Of a stretch of 64,000 nucleotides of DNA, positions 1-16,264 are shown in pieces (the first letter of the stretch is position 1; every line of letters starts with the position of its first letter). This stretch comes from an uncultured Oscillospiraceae bacterium. Lineage in GTDB: Bacteria > Bacillota > Clostridia > Oscillospirales > Oscillospiraceae. The DNA is taken from positions 35,410-99,409 of the forward strand of contig CANQMO010000008.1 of the NCBI GenBank assembly GCA_947624985.1. The letters run 5' to 3'. A program made the position numbers and the translations under genes. The notes beneath the pieces were generated by a model that was not told the origin of the DNA, made no database searches, and worked only from the letters and a program-made list of their open reading frames with translations.

Positions 1-6725
<6,725 letters not shown>

Positions 6726-6748
6726 GGATCATCGGCACAAAAGACTGT

Positions 6749-6777
6749 CATCCGCCCCGCTTTGCGCGGGGCGGATG
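6749..6777 (+). terminator. GC-rich hairpin after rpoC, weak U-tract
   Basis: CATCCGCCCCGC and GCGGGGCGGATG form a perfect 12-bp stem around a 5-base loop, 23 bases after the rpoC stop. It is followed by GTTCGTC rather than a run of T, so termination may be partial and allow some readthrough into the next gene. Confidence 0.6.
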
Positions 6778-6805
6778 GTTCGTCAGCGGAGAAAGGAGCG
6801 GGCGT

Positions 6806-7582
6806 ATGGGGACTGACTGGCAGACGCTGAGCGGCTATCGCTATGCCCACCGGGGCCTGCACGACCTGAACGCCGGCAGGCCGGAAAATTCCCTGGGCGC
6901 CTTCCGGGCGGCGGCGGAGGCCGGATTCGGGGCGGAGCTGGACGTACATCTCATGGCGGACGGGGCATTGGCGGTGGTCCATGACAGCGACCTGGAGCGG
7001 GTCTGCGGCAGACGGGGGCGTATAGAAGCCCTGCGCCGGGAGGACCTGGCGGGGTATCCGCTGCTGTGGTCCGGGGAGACCATCCCGCTGCTGGAGGATG
7101 TGCTGGCGGTCTTTGCGGGAAGGGGACCGCTCATTATCGAACTGAAACCCGCCTGGGGAAACGCCGTGGCCCTCACCGACGCGGCCATGGCGCTTCTGGC
7201 GGACTGGAAGGGCGCGTACTGCGTGGAGAGCTTTCACCCGGCGGTGCTGGTCCGCCTGAGAAGGAAGTGGCCGGACGTGATCCGGGGCCAGCTGAGCCAG
7301 CGCTATGGGCGCGGCATCCCCAGCGGTTACGGACGGCTGGCGGACTGGGCCATGACCCATCTTCTGGTGTGCGCGCTGGGAAGGCCGGATTTCGTGGCGT
7401 ACCGCTGGCAGGACCGGTCCGAGCCCGCTCTGGCGCGGGTGAAGGAGCGCTGCGGGGTCCACGAGGTCTCCTGGACGGTCCGGGACCGGGAGACCATGGA
7501 ACGGCTGGAGGACGCGGGCTCAACGGTCATATTCGAGGGCTTTTTGCCGTCCAGCCCGTTCAGCCGGCAAAAAACGCCCTGA
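6806..7582 (+). CDS. Glycerophosphodiester phosphodiesterase (GDPD family)
   Basis: Predicted cytosolic enzyme hydrolysing glycerophosphodiesters to an alcohol and sn-glycerol 3-phosphate. It has 258 residues and the GDPD TIM-barrel pattern: AHRG near residue 14, PENS shortly after, the metal-binding ELDVH, then VVHD. There is no signal peptide or membrane segment, so an intracellular role in phospholipid turnover is likely. An AAAGGAG ribosome site precedes the ATG at 6806. It sits between the rpoBC terminator hairpin and the rpsL promoter, so it is an inserted passenger rather than part of the ribosomal operon. The substrate head group cannot be told from sequence. Confidence 0.85.
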   Translation: MGTDWQTLSGYRYAHRGLHDLNAGRPENSLGAFRAAAEAGFGAELDVHLMADGALAVVHDSDLERVCGRRGRIEALRREDLAGYPLLWSGETIPLLEDVLAVFAGRGPLIIELKPAWGNAVALTDAAMALLADWKGAYCVESFHPAVLVRLRRKWPDVIRGQLSQRYGRGIPSGYGRLADWAMTHLLVCALGRPDFVAYRWQDRSEPALARVKERCGVHEVSWTVRDRETMERLEDAGSTVIFEGFLPSSPFSRQKTP

Positions 7583-7618
7583 TCCTGGCAGGTATCCCTT
7601 ACAAATGATGATTTTTCC

Positions 7619-7647
7619 TTGACACACCAGGGTTTTTCTGTTAAAAT
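7619..7647 (+). promoter_or_regulatory. Sigma-A promoter of the rpsL-rpsG-fusA operon
   Basis: TTGACA at 7619-7624, a 17-base spacer, then TAAAAT at 7642-7647. It is placed 66 bases ahead of rpsL, just after the GDPD stop codon. Confidence 0.75.
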
Positions 7648-7713
7648 CCTATTTTGCGTGAAAGCGTGGATATTCCGCGCCCAAAACGTAATTTTTAAAG
7701 AAAGGAGAAAAAA

Positions 7714-8127
7714 ATGCCTACTTTTAACCAGCTGGTCCGCAAGGGCCGCCAGAAGGTCACCTACAAGTCCACGTCTCCCGCTATGCAGAAGGGCCTGAAC
7801 ACCCTGAAGAACCGTGAGACCGACCTGAGCTCTCCCCAGAAGCGCGGCGTGTGCACGGCGGTGCGTACTTCTACGCCCAAAAAGCCTAACTCCGCTCTGC
7901 GGAAGATCGCCCGTGTGCGTCTGACCAATGGCTATGAGGTGACGGCCTATATCCCCGGTATCGGCCACAACCTGCAGGAGCACTCCGTGGTCATGATCCG
8001 CGGCGGCCGTGTGAAGGACCTTCCCGGCGTGCGTTACCACATCATCCGCGGCTCTCTGGATACCCAGGGTGTGGACGGCCGCCGTCAGGCCCGCTCCAAG
8101 TACGGCGCCAAGCGCCCCAAGAAGTAA
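7714..8127 (+). CDS. rpsL: 30S ribosomal protein S12
   Basis: S12 protein of the decoding centre, 137 residues. Its length matches the Gram-positive form, which carries a short extra segment ([11 protein letters not shown]) compared with the 124-residue enterobacterial one. [17 protein letters not shown] and [17 protein letters not shown] contain the lysines whose mutation gives streptomycin resistance; both are wild type. An AAAGGAG site lies seven to eight bases before ATG. It is the first gene of the str operon (rpsL, rpsG, fusA, with tuf behind its own promoter). Confidence 0.98.
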   Translation: MPTFNQLVRKGRQKVTYKSTSPAMQKGLNTLKNRETDLSSPQKRGVCTAVRTSTPKKPNSALRKIARVRLTNGYEVTAYIPGIGHNLQEHSVVMIRGGRVKDLPGVRYHIIRGSLDTQGVDGRRQARSKYGAKRPKK

Positions 8128-8154
8128 AGCGAGACCCCAACAGCGTCCCTGTTG

Positions 8155-8215
8155 GTTCCTATATATTAATGTAGGGAACGTCAGGGCGCAAACGGAAGTC
8201 GAAAGACACTTTCGA
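8155..8215 (+). promoter_or_regulatory. Two hairpins in the rpsL-rpsG spacer
   Basis: The 127-base spacer holds two inverted repeats: GTTCCTA (8155-8161) with TAGGGAAC (8172-8179, one-base bulge), and a perfect TCGAAAG-ACA-CTTTCGA (8199-8215). They are followed by a strong ribosome site (AAGGAGGG) for rpsG. In E. coli, S7 represses translation by binding this same spacer. Whether this element does so here is inference. Confidence 0.4.
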
Positions 8216-8254
8216 GTACCGGTGAATTCATTCTTATGAAGGAGGGAAGTAAAA

Positions 8255-8725
8255 GTGCCCAGAAGAGGTAACGTTCCCAAAAGAGAGATCTTGCCGGATC
8301 CTGTGTACCACTCCGTTCTGGTGACCAAGCTGGTCAACCAGATCATGCTGGACGGCAAGAAGGGCGTGGCCCAGAAGGTCGTGTATTCCGCCTTTGACAT
8401 CATCAAGGAAAAGAGCGGCAAGGACCCCATGGAGGCCTACACCGAAGCTCTGAACAACATCATGCCCAGCCTGGAAGTGAAGGCCCGCCGTGTGGGCGGC
8501 GCCACCTACCAGGTGCCCATCGAGGTGCGTCCTGTCCGGCGGCAGACCCTTGGCCTGCGCTGGCTGGTGGGTTATGCGCGCAAGCGCGGCGAGAAGACCA
8601 TGAAAGAGCGCCTGGCCGGCGAGATCATGGACGCCTGCAACAATACCGGCGCCGCTGTGAAGAAGCGCGAGGATACCCACAAGATGGCCGAGTCCAATAA
8701 GGCCTTCGCGCACTTCCGGTATTGA
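8255..8725 (+). CDS. rpsG: 30S ribosomal protein S7
   Basis: Primary 16S rRNA binding protein that nucleates the 30S head, 156 residues (the standard length). It starts at GTG (8255) after AAGGAGGGAAGTAAAA; the protein begins [20 protein letters not shown] as typical for the family, which fixes this start. Conserved blocks include [11 protein letters not shown] and [11 protein letters not shown]. It is co-transcribed with rpsL upstream and fusA 20 bases downstream. Confidence 0.98.
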   Translation: MPRRGNVPKREILPDPVYHSVLVTKLVNQIMLDGKKGVAQKVVYSAFDIIKEKSGKDPMEAYTEALNNIMPSLEVKARRVGGATYQVPIEVRPVRRQTLGLRWLVGYARKRGEKTMKERLAGEIMDACNNTGAAVKKREDTHKMAESNKAFAHFRY

Positions 8726-8745
8726 TACCCTAAGGAAGGAAAACC

Positions 8746-10824
8746 ATGCCGAGAGAGTATTCCCTTGAAAAAACCAGAAATATCGGCATAATGGCCCACA
8801 TCGACGCCGGCAAGACAACGACTACCGAGCGTATCTTGTTCTACACCGGCGTCAACTACAAGCTTGGCGAGGTCCATGAGGGCAACGCCACCATGGACTG
8901 GATGGAGCAGGAGCAGGAGCGGGGCATAACCATCACCAGCGCCGCCACCACCTGCCACTGGCGGGACCACCGCATAAACATCATCGACACCCCGGGTCAT
9001 GTGGACTTCACCGTGGAGGTGGAGCGCTCTCTGCGCGTGCTGGACGGCTCTGTGACCGTGCTGTGTGCCAAGGGGGGCGTGGAGCCCCAGACGGAGACCG
9101 TGTGGCGTCAGGCGGACAACTACAACGTCCCCCGGCTGATCTACGTCAACAAGATGGACATCACCGGCGCGGATTTCTTCAACGTTGTGGATATGGTTCG
9201 GGAGCGGCTGAAGTGCAACGCCGTGCCCATCCAGCTGCCCATCGGGCGTGAGGCGGACTTCCGCGGTATCATCGACCTGGTGGAGATGAAGGCCGACGTG
9301 TACTATGACGACCTGGGCAAGGACATGAAAGTGGAGGAGATCCCCGCCGATATGCTGGACCAGGCCAGGGCGTACCGTGAAAAGCTGATCGACGCCGCTT
9401 CGGATTTCTCCGACGACATCGCCATGCTCTATCTGGAGGGGGAGGAGATCCCCGCCGATATGATCCGCGCGGCCTTGCGGCAGGGCACCATCAGCGGCAA
9501 GCTGGTGTGCGTCACCTGCGGTACCAGCTACCGCAACAAGGGCGTGCAGAAGCTGCTGGACGCCATCGTGGACTTTCTGCCGTCGCCGCTGGACGTGCCC
9601 CCGGTGAAGGGGACCGACCCCAGGACGGATAAGGAAGTGGAGCGGCCCAGTTCTGACGACGCGCCCTTCTCCGCTCTGGCGTTCAAGATCATGACCGACC
9701 CCTATGTGGGCAAGCTGACCTTCGCCCGTGTCTATTCCGGCACGGCCACCGCCGGCTCCACGGTCATGAACTCCACCAAGGGCAAGCGGGAGCGGCTGGC
9801 GCGGATGCTCCTTATGCACGCCAACCACCGCCAGGACCTGGACACCATCTATTCCGGCGACATCGTGGCGCTGGTCGGTCTGAAAAACACCACCACGGGC
9901 GACACTTTAAGCGACGACAAGCACCAGATCGTGCTGGAGAGCATGGAATTCCCCGAGCCGGTGATCCGGGTGGCCATCGAGCCCAAGACCAAGGCCGGCG
10001 AGGAAAAGATGACCATCGCTCTCGCCAAGCTGGCGGAGGAGGACCCCACCTTTAAGGCATACACCGATGAGGAGACGGGCCAGACCATCATCGCCGGTAT
10101 GGGCGAGCTGCACCTGGAGATCATCGTGGATAGGCTGCTGCGCGAATTTCGCGTGGAGGCCAACGTGGGCAAGCCCCAGGTCTCCTACAAGGAGACCATC
10201 ACCCGCCCGGCGACGGTGGACGTGCGTTACGCCCGCCAGACCGGCGGCAAGGGCCAGTTCGCCCAGGTGAAGCTGATGATCGAACCCAACGAGTCCGGCA
10301 AGGGCTACGAGTTCATCAACGCCGTCACCGGCGGCGCGATCCCCAAGGAGTATATCCCCGCCGTGGATGCGGGTATCCAGGGCGCCATGCTTGGCGGTGT
10401 GGTGGCCGGCTACCCGATGGTGGACGTGAAGGCCACGGTGCTGGACGGCCAGTTCCACGAGGTGGACTCCTCGGAGATGGCCTTCAAGATCTGCGGCAGC
10501 ATGGCGTTCAAGGAGGCCTGCGAGAAGGCCGGTCCCACGCTGCTGGAGCCCATCATGAAGGTGGTCGTCACGACCCCGGAGGAGTATATGGGCGACGTGA
10601 TCGGCGACATCAACTCCCGCCGTGGCCAGGTGATCGGCCAGGAATTCCGCAATGGCGCCGTGATCATCGAGTGCAGCGTGCCGCTGTCGAGCATGTTCGG
10701 CTACGCCACGGACCTGCGCAGCAGGACCCAGGGCCGGGCCAACTACTCCATGGAGCCCAGCCACTATATCGAGCTGCCCCAGAGCCTGCGGGAGAAGCTC
10801 GTGGGCGCCAGGCACAAACTGTAA
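8746..10824 (+). CDS. fusA: Elongation factor G
   Basis: Translocase GTPase, 692 residues. The G1 P-loop reads [16 protein letters not shown]2/switch I is [12 protein letters not shown]3 is [15 protein letters not shown], and G4 is NKMD. Domains II-V follow, with the domain IV segment [10 protein letters not shown] typical of EF-G. The length and motifs fit the canonical translocation factor rather than a TetM-type protection protein. The ATG follows AAGGAAGG by a few bases, 20 bases after rpsG. Confidence 0.97.
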   Translation: MPREYSLEKTRNIGIMAHIDAGKTTTTERILFYTGVNYKLGEVHEGNATMDWMEQEQERGITITSAATTCHWRDHRINIIDTPGHVDFTVEVERSLRVLDGSVTVLCAKGGVEPQTETVWRQADNYNVPRLIYVNKMDITGADFFNVVDMVRERLKCNAVPIQLPIGREADFRGIIDLVEMKADVYYDDLGKDMKVEEIPADMLDQARAYREKLIDAASDFSDDIAMLYLEGEEIPADMIRAALRQGTISGKLVCVTCGTSYRNKGVQKLLDAIVDFLPSPLDVPPVKGTDPRTDKEVERPSSDDAPFSALAFKIMTDPYVGKLTFARVYSGTATAGSTVMNSTKGKRERLARMLLMHANHRQDLDTIYSGDIVALVGLKNTTTGDTLSDDKHQIVLESMEFPEPVIRVAIEPKTKAGEEKMTIALAKLAEEDPTFKAYTDEETGQTIIAGMGELHLEIIVDRLLREFRVEANVGKPQVSYKETITRPATVDVRYARQTGGKGQFAQVKLMIEPNESGKGYEFINAVTGGAIPKEYIPAVDAGIQGAMLGGVVAGYPMVDVKATVLDGQFHEVDSSEMAFKICGSMAFKEACEKAGPTLLEPIMKVVVTTPEEYMGDVIGDINSRRGQVIGQEFRNGAVIIECSVPLSSMFGYATDLRSRTQGRANYSMEPSHYIELPQSLREKLVGARHKL

Positions 10825-10833
10825 GGAAAACAG

Positions 10834-10862
10834 TTGCAAAATATCACCATATCATGTATAAT
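10834..10862 (+). promoter_or_regulatory. Sigma-A promoter of tuf
   Basis: TTGCAA (10834-10839), a 17-base spacer, and a perfect TATAAT (10857-10862), in the fusA-tuf spacer. It gives tuf a dedicated promoter in addition to readthrough from rpsL. Confidence 0.75.
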
Positions 10863-10915
10863 CCCATCAGTATGCAGAATATTTAATTTTTTCTACTTTT
10901 TAGGAGGACAATGCA

Positions 10916-12121
10916 ATGGCAAAGCAAATGTTCAACCGCACTAAGCCCCATGTGAACATCGGCACCATCGGTCATATCGACCACGGCAAGACCACCCTGA
11001 CGGCGGCCATCACCAAGGTCCTGAACATGGCCGACCCCACCGCTGCCGAATATACCGCTTACGATCAGATCGACAAGGCCCCCGAAGAGAAGGCTCGCGG
11101 CATCACGATCAACACCGCCCACGTCGAGTATCAGACCGCTACCCGCCACTATGCCCACGTCGACTGCCCGGGCCACGCCGACTATATCAAGAACATGATC
11201 ACCGGCGCCGCGCAGATGGACGGCGCTATCCTGGTCATCGCCGCCTCCGACGGCCCCATGGCTCAGACCCGTGAGCACCTGCTGCTGGCCCGCCAGGTGA
11301 ACGTGCCCTACGTTCTGGTGTTCCTGAACAAGTGCGACCAGGTGGACGACCCCGAGCTGCTGGAGCTGGTGGAGATGGAAGTGCGCGAGCTGCTCAACGA
11401 GTACGGCTTCCCCGGCGACGACACCCCCATCATCAAGGGCTCCGCTCTGGAGTGCCTGGTGAGCACCGAGACCGATCCTCACGCCCCCGTGTACAACTGC
11501 ATTTGGGAGCTGATGGACGCCGTCGATACTTGGGTCAAGACCCCCGAGCGTGCTTCCGACAAGCCCTTCCTTATGCCCATCGAGGACGTGTTCACCATCT
11601 CCGGCCGTGGCACCGTGGTCACCGGCCGTGTGGAGCGTGGCACCGTTAAGGTCGGCGACAAGGTGGAGATCGTCGGTATCCGTGACACCCAGGAGACCGT
11701 CGTGACCGGCACCGAGATGTTCCACAAGACCCTCGAGTACGCCGAGGCCGGCGACAACGTGGGCTGCCTGCTGCGCGGTATCGACAAGAAGGCCGTCGTC
11801 CGTGGTCAGGTGCTGGCTGCTCCCAAGAGCATCCATCCCCACACCAAGTTCAAGGGCCAGGTCTACGTCCTCAGCAAGGAAGAGGGCGGCCGTCACACCC
11901 CGTTCTTCAACAACTATCGTCCCCAGTTCTATTTCCGTACCACCGACGTGACCGGCGTCATCTCCCTGCCCGAGGGCGTTGAGATGTGCATGCCCGGCGA
12001 CAACGTGGACATGAACGTGGAACTGATCACCCCGATCGCCATCGAGGTCGGCCTGCGTTTCGCTATCCGTGAGGGTGGCCGTACCGTGGGCTCCGGCGTC
12101 GTCATCGAGGTCGAGGAGTAA
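10916..12121 (+). CDS. tuf: Elongation factor Tu
   Basis: GTPase that delivers aminoacyl-tRNA to the ribosome, 401 residues. P-loop [11 protein letters not shown], switch [32 protein letters not shown] and NKCD are all intact. The C-terminal barrel has [20 protein letters not shown], the kirromycin/tRNA contact face. The ribosome site is TAGGAGGA. The ATG at 10916 is used; the ATG at 10911 is out of frame. It is followed by a strong bidirectional terminator. Confidence 0.98.
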   Translation: MAKQMFNRTKPHVNIGTIGHIDHGKTTLTAAITKVLNMADPTAAEYTAYDQIDKAPEEKARGITINTAHVEYQTATRHYAHVDCPGHADYIKNMITGAAQMDGAILVIAASDGPMAQTREHLLLARQVNVPYVLVFLNKCDQVDDPELLELVEMEVRELLNEYGFPGDDTPIIKGSALECLVSTETDPHAPVYNCIWELMDAVDTWVKTPERASDKPFLMPIEDVFTISGRGTVVTGRVERGTVKVGDKVEIVGIRDTQETVVTGTEMFHKTLEYAEAGDNVGCLLRGIDKKAVVRGQVLAAPKSIHPHTKFKGQVYVLSKEEGGRHTPFFNNYRPQFYFRTTDVTGVISLPEGVEMCMPGDNVDMNVELITPIAIEVGLRFAIREGGRTVGSGVVIEVEE

Positions 12122-12132
12122 TTTGAAGCGTA

Positions 12133-12179
12133 AAAACTCCCGCAGCGTCTGCTGCGGGAGTTTTGCGCTTTCTTTTTTC
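12133..12179. terminator. Bidirectional terminator between tuf and the convergent DUF4830-like gene
   Basis: AAAACTCCCGCAGC (12133-12146) and GCTGCGGGAGTTTT (12151-12164) pair perfectly around GTCT. T-rich sequence follows on the plus strand, and the A-run at the left arm serves as a U-tract on the minus strand. It ends tuf and, in the other direction, the gene stopping at 12192. Confidence 0.85.
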
Positions 12180-12191
12180 TGCGCGGCTGCC

Positions 12192-12638
12192 TCATTTCAG
12201 ACCGATCATGAACCCGTTCAGATTGGTGGAGTGTACGTCGCCGCCGATGATCTGGTTTTTGTAAACATACAGGTCCGCGATGACGTTTTGCTCCTTGTCC
12301 GGGTAATTGACCACCGTGTAGGTGTACAGCGTGCAGTTGCGCCCGGCGAATTTGGTGAGGTCGTACCCCTGCTGGCGCTGGAGCTGGTTGTACTGCTCAT
12401 AAACGGCGGTGAAGTGGTCCGGGATGAGGATCTGCTGGGCCTTCTCGGAGCCGGCGTCCGCCTGCCAGCCCAATTCAGCCAGAAAGGCGACGCGCTTTTC
12501 CGTGGTGGAGGCCGTGTCCCTGGCCAGGAGCTTCACGCCGCCTACCGAAGTGCCGGTTATGAGCAGCACGGCGATGAACGCCAGCACGCAAAGGACGATG
12601 CAGAAGGTCTTTGTCTTTGGTGTGATCCATCTTTTCAT
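12192..12638 (-). CDS. Small membrane-anchored protein, DUF4830-like
   Basis: A 148-residue protein with one N-terminal membrane segment (FCIVLCVLAFIAVLLITGTS) after a short basic start, then a small soluble domain. The C-terminal part (YTYTVVNYPDKEQNVIADLY, then GGDVHSTNLNGFMIGL) resembles the domain of unknown function DUF4830 found in Firmicutes; this match is from memory. The domain probably faces the cell exterior. No clear ribosome site is visible before the ATG at 12638, so the start is uncertain. It converges on tuf and diverges from the pseudouridine synthase gene with only 34 bases between. No function can be assigned. Confidence 0.65.
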   Translation of the reverse strand: MKRWITPKTKTFCIVLCVLAFIAVLLITGTSVGGVKLLARDTASTTEKRVAFLAELGWQADAGSEKAQQILIPDHFTAVYEQYNQLQRQQGYDLTKFAGRNCTLYTYTVVNYPDKEQNVIADLYVYKNQIIGGDVHSTNLNGFMIGLK

Positions 12639-12672
12639 GGTACATTGTATTCACGTTCGGGAGGGCATATGT

Positions 12673-13392
12673 ATGAAGCTGGAACGGCTTGACAAGATCC
12701 TGGCCGGTTCCGGCCGGTTCACCCGGTCACAGGCCCGGTCCGCTATCCTCTCCGGGACCGTCACGGTGGACGGCCGGCCTGTCCGCCGCCCGGAGGCGAA
12801 GGTGAGCCGGACAGCGGATATCGCCGCCGGGGGCGAGAGCGTGGACGGGGCGGAATTCGTGTACTATATGATGAACAAGCCGGCGGGGACTATCTGCGCC
12901 GTCGAGGACGGTGCTTACCCGGCGGTGACGGGCCTGCTGCCCCGGCACCTGCAAGCCCGGGGACTGTTCCCCGTGGGACGGCTGGACGCGGACGTGACGG
13001 GCCTGCTGCTGCTGACGGACGACGGCGCCTTCGCCCACCGGGTCACCGCGCCCCGGTCGGAGATACGGAAGGTATACGAGGTACAAGCGGACGGCCCCCT
13101 GGGACCGGAGGACGCCGCCCGGCTGGCCGCCGGGGTCACTATGCCGGACGGGACGGCCTACCGCCCGGCAAAGCTCGACGTCGACGGGGAGGACCCCAGC
13201 CGGTGCCTGGTGACGGTCACGGAGGGGAAATATCACGAGGTAAAAAACCTGATAGTCGCCTGCGGACGGCGCGTCACGGCCATGCGCCGGCTGTCCGTCG
13301 GAGCGCTGAAACTGGACGGGACGCTCGCCCCGGGCGCCATCCGACGGCTGACAGAGGAAGAAATTTCCAGTTGCTTTTATAATTTTATCTAA
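12673..13392 (+). CDS. rsuA: RsuA-family 16S rRNA pseudouridine synthase
   Basis: Predicted to isomerise a uridine of small-subunit rRNA to pseudouridine (E. coli RsuA: U516). It has 239 residues from the ATG at 12673, chosen because it follows GGGAGGG and begins the S4-like RNA-binding domain (MKLERLDKILAGSGRFTRSQ); the longer ORF start in the track is out of context. The catalytic segment VGRLDADVTGLLLLTDDG carries the essential aspartate, and KYHEVKNLIVACGRRVTAMRR is the family C-terminal signature. The product could instead belong to an RluE/F-like branch, so the exact target base is uncertain. Confidence 0.82.
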   Translation: MKLERLDKILAGSGRFTRSQARSAILSGTVTVDGRPVRRPEAKVSRTADIAAGGESVDGAEFVYYMMNKPAGTICAVEDGAYPAVTGLLPRHLQARGLFPVGRLDADVTGLLLLTDDGAFAHRVTAPRSEIRKVYEVQADGPLGPEDAARLAAGVTMPDGTAYRPAKLDVDGEDPSRCLVTVTEGKYHEVKNLIVACGRRVTAMRRLSVGALKLDGTLAPGAIRRLTEEEISSCFYNFI

Positions 13393-13472
13393 TTTGCGTT
13401 CCAGTTTTTGTGCAAATTGGGAATCATTCTGAAAATCGATGAAAAAGTTCACAATTTTATGGGCTGTTTCTA

Positions 13473-13501
13473 TTGCAAAATGACAGCGAATGATTTACAA
13501 T
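13473..13501 (+). promoter_or_regulatory. Promoter of the CdaR/PucR-type regulator gene
   Basis: TTGCAA (13473-13478), a 17-base spacer, and TACAAT (13496-13501), about 33 bases before the ATG. Confidence 0.55.
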
Positions 13502-13512
13502 ATCCATATTGT
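13497..13512. promoter_or_regulatory. Perfect palindrome overlapping the promoter -10 box
   Basis: ACAATAT-CC-ATATTGT is a 7+2+7 perfect inverted repeat. It covers the -10 box and the first transcribed bases of the regulator gene, an ideal position for an autorepression operator. Confidence 0.5.
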
Positions 13513-13533
13513 ATATTGTGGGGGTAAGGACAT

Positions 13534-14622
13534 ATGTCGAGCCGAATTTTCCAAAGCGTTATCCTGCAGATGAAGGACGCCAGCAAGCGCTGCTTTGGCG
13601 TAGTGGACGAGCAGGGGAATGTGATCGCCAGCAGCGATCTTTCGCTGATGGGCTTTTCCATCGGTGAGATCCACCTTGCGGCCCAGGAAGCGGGAACGGA
13701 ACTGTTTATCGCGGCGGGGCGGACCTGCCGGGTGATCGGCGCCGGTGGCAGAGGGACGTATATCGCTTTCGTGGACGGCCAGGACGAGACGGCCCGGAGC
13801 ATATGCATTCTTGTGTCGGTCGCGCTGGCCGAGGCCAAGAGCAGCTATGACGACAAGCATGATACCACGACCTTCGTGAAGAACATCATCTCCGACAACA
13901 TCCTGCCGGGGGACGTGTACGTCCGGGCCAAGGAGTTGGGCTTCAACGCGGAGATGCCCCGGGGCGTGTTCGTGGTCCGGCAGAACGCCGGCGCGGAGAT
14001 GGCGGTCCTGGAGTATCTGCAGAACCTTTTCCCCGCCCGGGACAAGGACTTTGTCCTGTCCATGAGCGAGACGGACGTGGTGGTGATCCGGGAGCTCCAG
14101 CCGGGCTTTGACGCAGTGGAGCTGGAGCACACGGCCCAGCAGATCCAGCACAGCCTGGAGCAGGACATGGGCATCCACTCTGTGGTGGGTATCGGCTCTC
14201 CGGTGCTACACCTGCGGGAGCTTGCGGACCGGTACAAGGAGGCCCAGACCGCCATCGAGGTGGGCAAGGTCTTTGAGAACGACCAGACGGTCATCAGTTA
14301 TGAGAGCCTGGGTATCGGGCGTATCATTTACCAGCTGCCCACGACCCTGTGCGAGATGTTCCTGGCGGAGGTGTTCAAAAAGAGCCCCATCGAGAGCCTT
14401 GACCAGGAGACTCTGTACACCATCAACAAATTCTTCGAGAACAACCTGAACGTGTCGGAGACCAGCCGGAAGCTGTTCGTACACCGCAACACACTGGTGT
14501 ACCGGCTTGAGAAGATCAAAAAGCTCACCGGTCTGGACCTGCGGGAGTTCGACCACGCCATCGTGTTTAAAGTGGCGCTGATGGTCAAGCAGTATCTGGA
14601 CTCCCAGAATACCCGGTATTGA
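13534..14622 (+). CDS. CdaR/PucR-type transcriptional regulator with C-terminal helix-turn-helix
   Basis: 362 residues. The N-terminal third looks like a sugar-acid/ligand sensing domain (QMKDASKRCFGVVDEQGNVI). A GGDEF-like spacer region follows, and the C-terminus (NLNVSETSRKLFVHRNTLVY) is the HTH_30 motif of the CdaR/PucR family. Family members respond to glycerate, purines or unknown ligands, so the ligand here is unknown. It lies 21 bases ahead of ftsE and is probably co-transcribed with ftsE-ftsX, which suggests it is tied to division or envelope control rather than sugar use; that is inference. A palindrome over its promoter suggests autoregulation. Confidence 0.8.
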   Translation: MSSRIFQSVILQMKDASKRCFGVVDEQGNVIASSDLSLMGFSIGEIHLAAQEAGTELFIAAGRTCRVIGAGGRGTYIAFVDGQDETARSICILVSVALAEAKSSYDDKHDTTTFVKNIISDNILPGDVYVRAKELGFNAEMPRGVFVVRQNAGAEMAVLEYLQNLFPARDKDFVLSMSETDVVVIRELQPGFDAVELEHTAQQIQHSLEQDMGIHSVVGIGSPVLHLRELADRYKEAQTAIEVGKVFENDQTVISYESLGIGRIIYQLPTTLCEMFLAEVFKKSPIESLDQETLYTINKFFENNLNVSETSRKLFVHRNTLVYRLEKIKKLTGLDLREFDHAIVFKVALMVKQYLDSQNTRY

Positions 14623-14643
14623 TCCCTACGGAGGCCCTGTTTT

Positions 14644-15342
14644 ATGGTCCTGTTTGAAAACGTATCCATGACCTATCCCGGCGGGGATTTCCCCGCCATA
14701 GACGATATGTCCTTTTCCATCGACGACGGGGAATTCGTCTTTCTCGTCGGCCCGTCCGGGAGCGGCAAGACGTCCATCATCAAGCTGATCACCGGGGAGG
14801 TGCCGGCGGACAGCGGCGTGCTGAACGTGAACGGCTTCGACCTTCGCCACATCCGGCGGCGGAAGCTGCCGCTCATGCGCCGGACCGTGGGCGTCATCTT
14901 CCAGGATTTCCGGCTCATAGAGGACAAGACCATCTACGACAACGTGGCCTTTGCCATGCATGTGGTGGGCGCGTCCAACCGGGACATCCGGGAGCGGGTG
15001 CCCTATGTGCTGGAGCTGGTGGGTCTGGAGGACTGCGGGGACCGCTATCCCCGGGAGGTCTCCGGCGGCGAGCAGCAGCGGGTGGCCGTGGCCCGGGCCA
15101 TCGTGAACAGCCCCCGGCTTCTGATCGCGGACGAGCCCACCGGCAACCTGGACCCGGCCCGGAGCCTGGAACTGATGCTGCTCATGGAGCGTATCAACGA
15201 CAACGAGATGGGAACGACCGTTCTTGTGGTGACCCACGAGAAGGAGCTTGTCAACTCCTTCTCCAAGCGCGTCATCGCCATCGACGAGGGGCAGGTCGTC
15301 TCCGACGGAATGGACGGGTATTACAGCTATGAGATCCATTAA
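14644..15342 (+). CDS. ftsE: Cell division ATP-binding protein FtsE
   Basis: Cytosolic ATPase of the FtsEX complex, which transmits ATP hydrolysis through FtsX to external peptidoglycan hydrolases. It has 232 residues. Walker A is GPSGSGKTS, the signature is SGGEQQRVAVARAI, Walker B is LLIADEPTGNLDP, and the H-loop is VVTHEKE. The ribosome site GGAGG lies about 10 bases before the ATG at 14644. Its last 14 bases overlap ftsX, so the pair is translationally coupled. A LytM-type hydrolase follows ftsX, the expected partner class. Confidence 0.95.
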   Translation: MVLFENVSMTYPGGDFPAIDDMSFSIDDGEFVFLVGPSGSGKTSIIKLITGEVPADSGVLNVNGFDLRHIRRRKLPLMRRTVGVIFQDFRLIEDKTIYDNVAFAMHVVGASNRDIRERVPYVLELVGLEDCGDRYPREVSGGEQQRVAVARAIVNSPRLLIADEPTGNLDPARSLELMLLMERINDNEMGTTVLVVTHEKELVNSFSKRVIAIDEGQVVSDGMDGYYSYEIH

Positions 15343-16216
15343 GATAGGCTACCTCATCAAAGAGGGATTCAAGAGCATAGGCACCCACGGCTTCATGTCC
15401 TTCGCCTCGGTGACCATCGTGGTGGCGTGTCTGGTCATCATGGGCAGTTTCACCCTGATCGGCGTGAACGTGGGCGGGATCCTGGACGAGGTGGAGAGCC
15501 AGATCGAGGTAGTGGCCTATGTGGAGGAGACCTTCACAGACGAGGAGGCCCGCGCTCTCCAGTCGGAGATCGAATATCTGGACAACGTGAAGAGCTGTCA
15601 GTTCGTGCCACGTCAGCAGGCCATGGAGGAGTACGCGGCCCAGTTTCAGGACCAGAGCCTGTTCCAGGATGTGGACGCGGGCGTTCTCCGGGACCGGTAC
15701 GTCATCTATTTTGAGGACATCTCCCTGATGAACGAGACCCTGGATCAATTGGGCAAGATCATCGGCATTGCGGACATCAGCGCCCACACGGAGGTGGCGG
15801 ACGCGCTGGTGAACGTGCGCAACGTGGTCAGCGCCGTGAGCGTTATCCTGATCGTGGTGCTGGTGCTGGTGTGCGTGTTCATCATGTCCAATACCGTGAA
15901 GCTGGCCACGCTGAGCCGCCGGGACGAGATCGCCATCATGAAGATGGTGGGCGCGTCCAACGGCTTCATCCGCTTCCCCTTTGTGGTGGAGGGACTGGTG
16001 CTGGGCGCGCTGGGCGGTTTTCTGGCGTTTGTGCTCCAGTGGGGCATTTACGACGTGGTGGCCAACCGGATCATGACCGGCATGCTGGGCAGGCTCATCA
16101 ACGTGATCCCCTTCGCCTCCGTCAGCGGTCTGGTCCTGGCGATATTTTTGGGCGTGGGCCTGGTGGTGGGCGTGTTCGGAAGCTCCATCGCCATTCGGAA
16201 TTATCTGGAGGTCTGA
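15329..16216 (+). CDS. ftsX: Cell division permease-like protein FtsX
   Basis: Membrane partner of FtsE, 295 residues from the ATG at 15329. The upstream start in the ORF track is a frame extension inside ftsE. Order: a first membrane segment (FASVTIVVACLVIMGSFTLI), an extracellular loop of about 120 residues that recruits hydrolases in other Firmicutes, then three membrane segments with the conserved RRDEIAIMKMVGASNGFIRFP cytoplasmic motif between them. The 14-base overlap with ftsE supports co-translation. Confidence 0.94.
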   Translation: MRSIKIGYLIKEGFKSIGTHGFMSFASVTIVVACLVIMGSFTLIGVNVGGILDEVESQIEVVAYVEETFTDEEARALQSEIEYLDNVKSCQFVPRQQAMEEYAAQFQDQSLFQDVDAGVLRDRYVIYFEDISLMNETLDQLGKIIGIADISAHTEVADALVNVRNVVSAVSVILIVVLVLVCVFIMSNTVKLATLSRRDEIAIMKMVGASNGFIRFPFVVEGLVLGALGGFLAFVLQWGIYDVVANRIMTGMLGRLINVIPFASVSGLVLAIFLGVGLVVGVFGSSIAIRNYLEV

Positions 16217-16264
16217 GCGCCGTCATTCGCGCCCATGGGCGCATACTCTGCGAGGCAGGAATCT

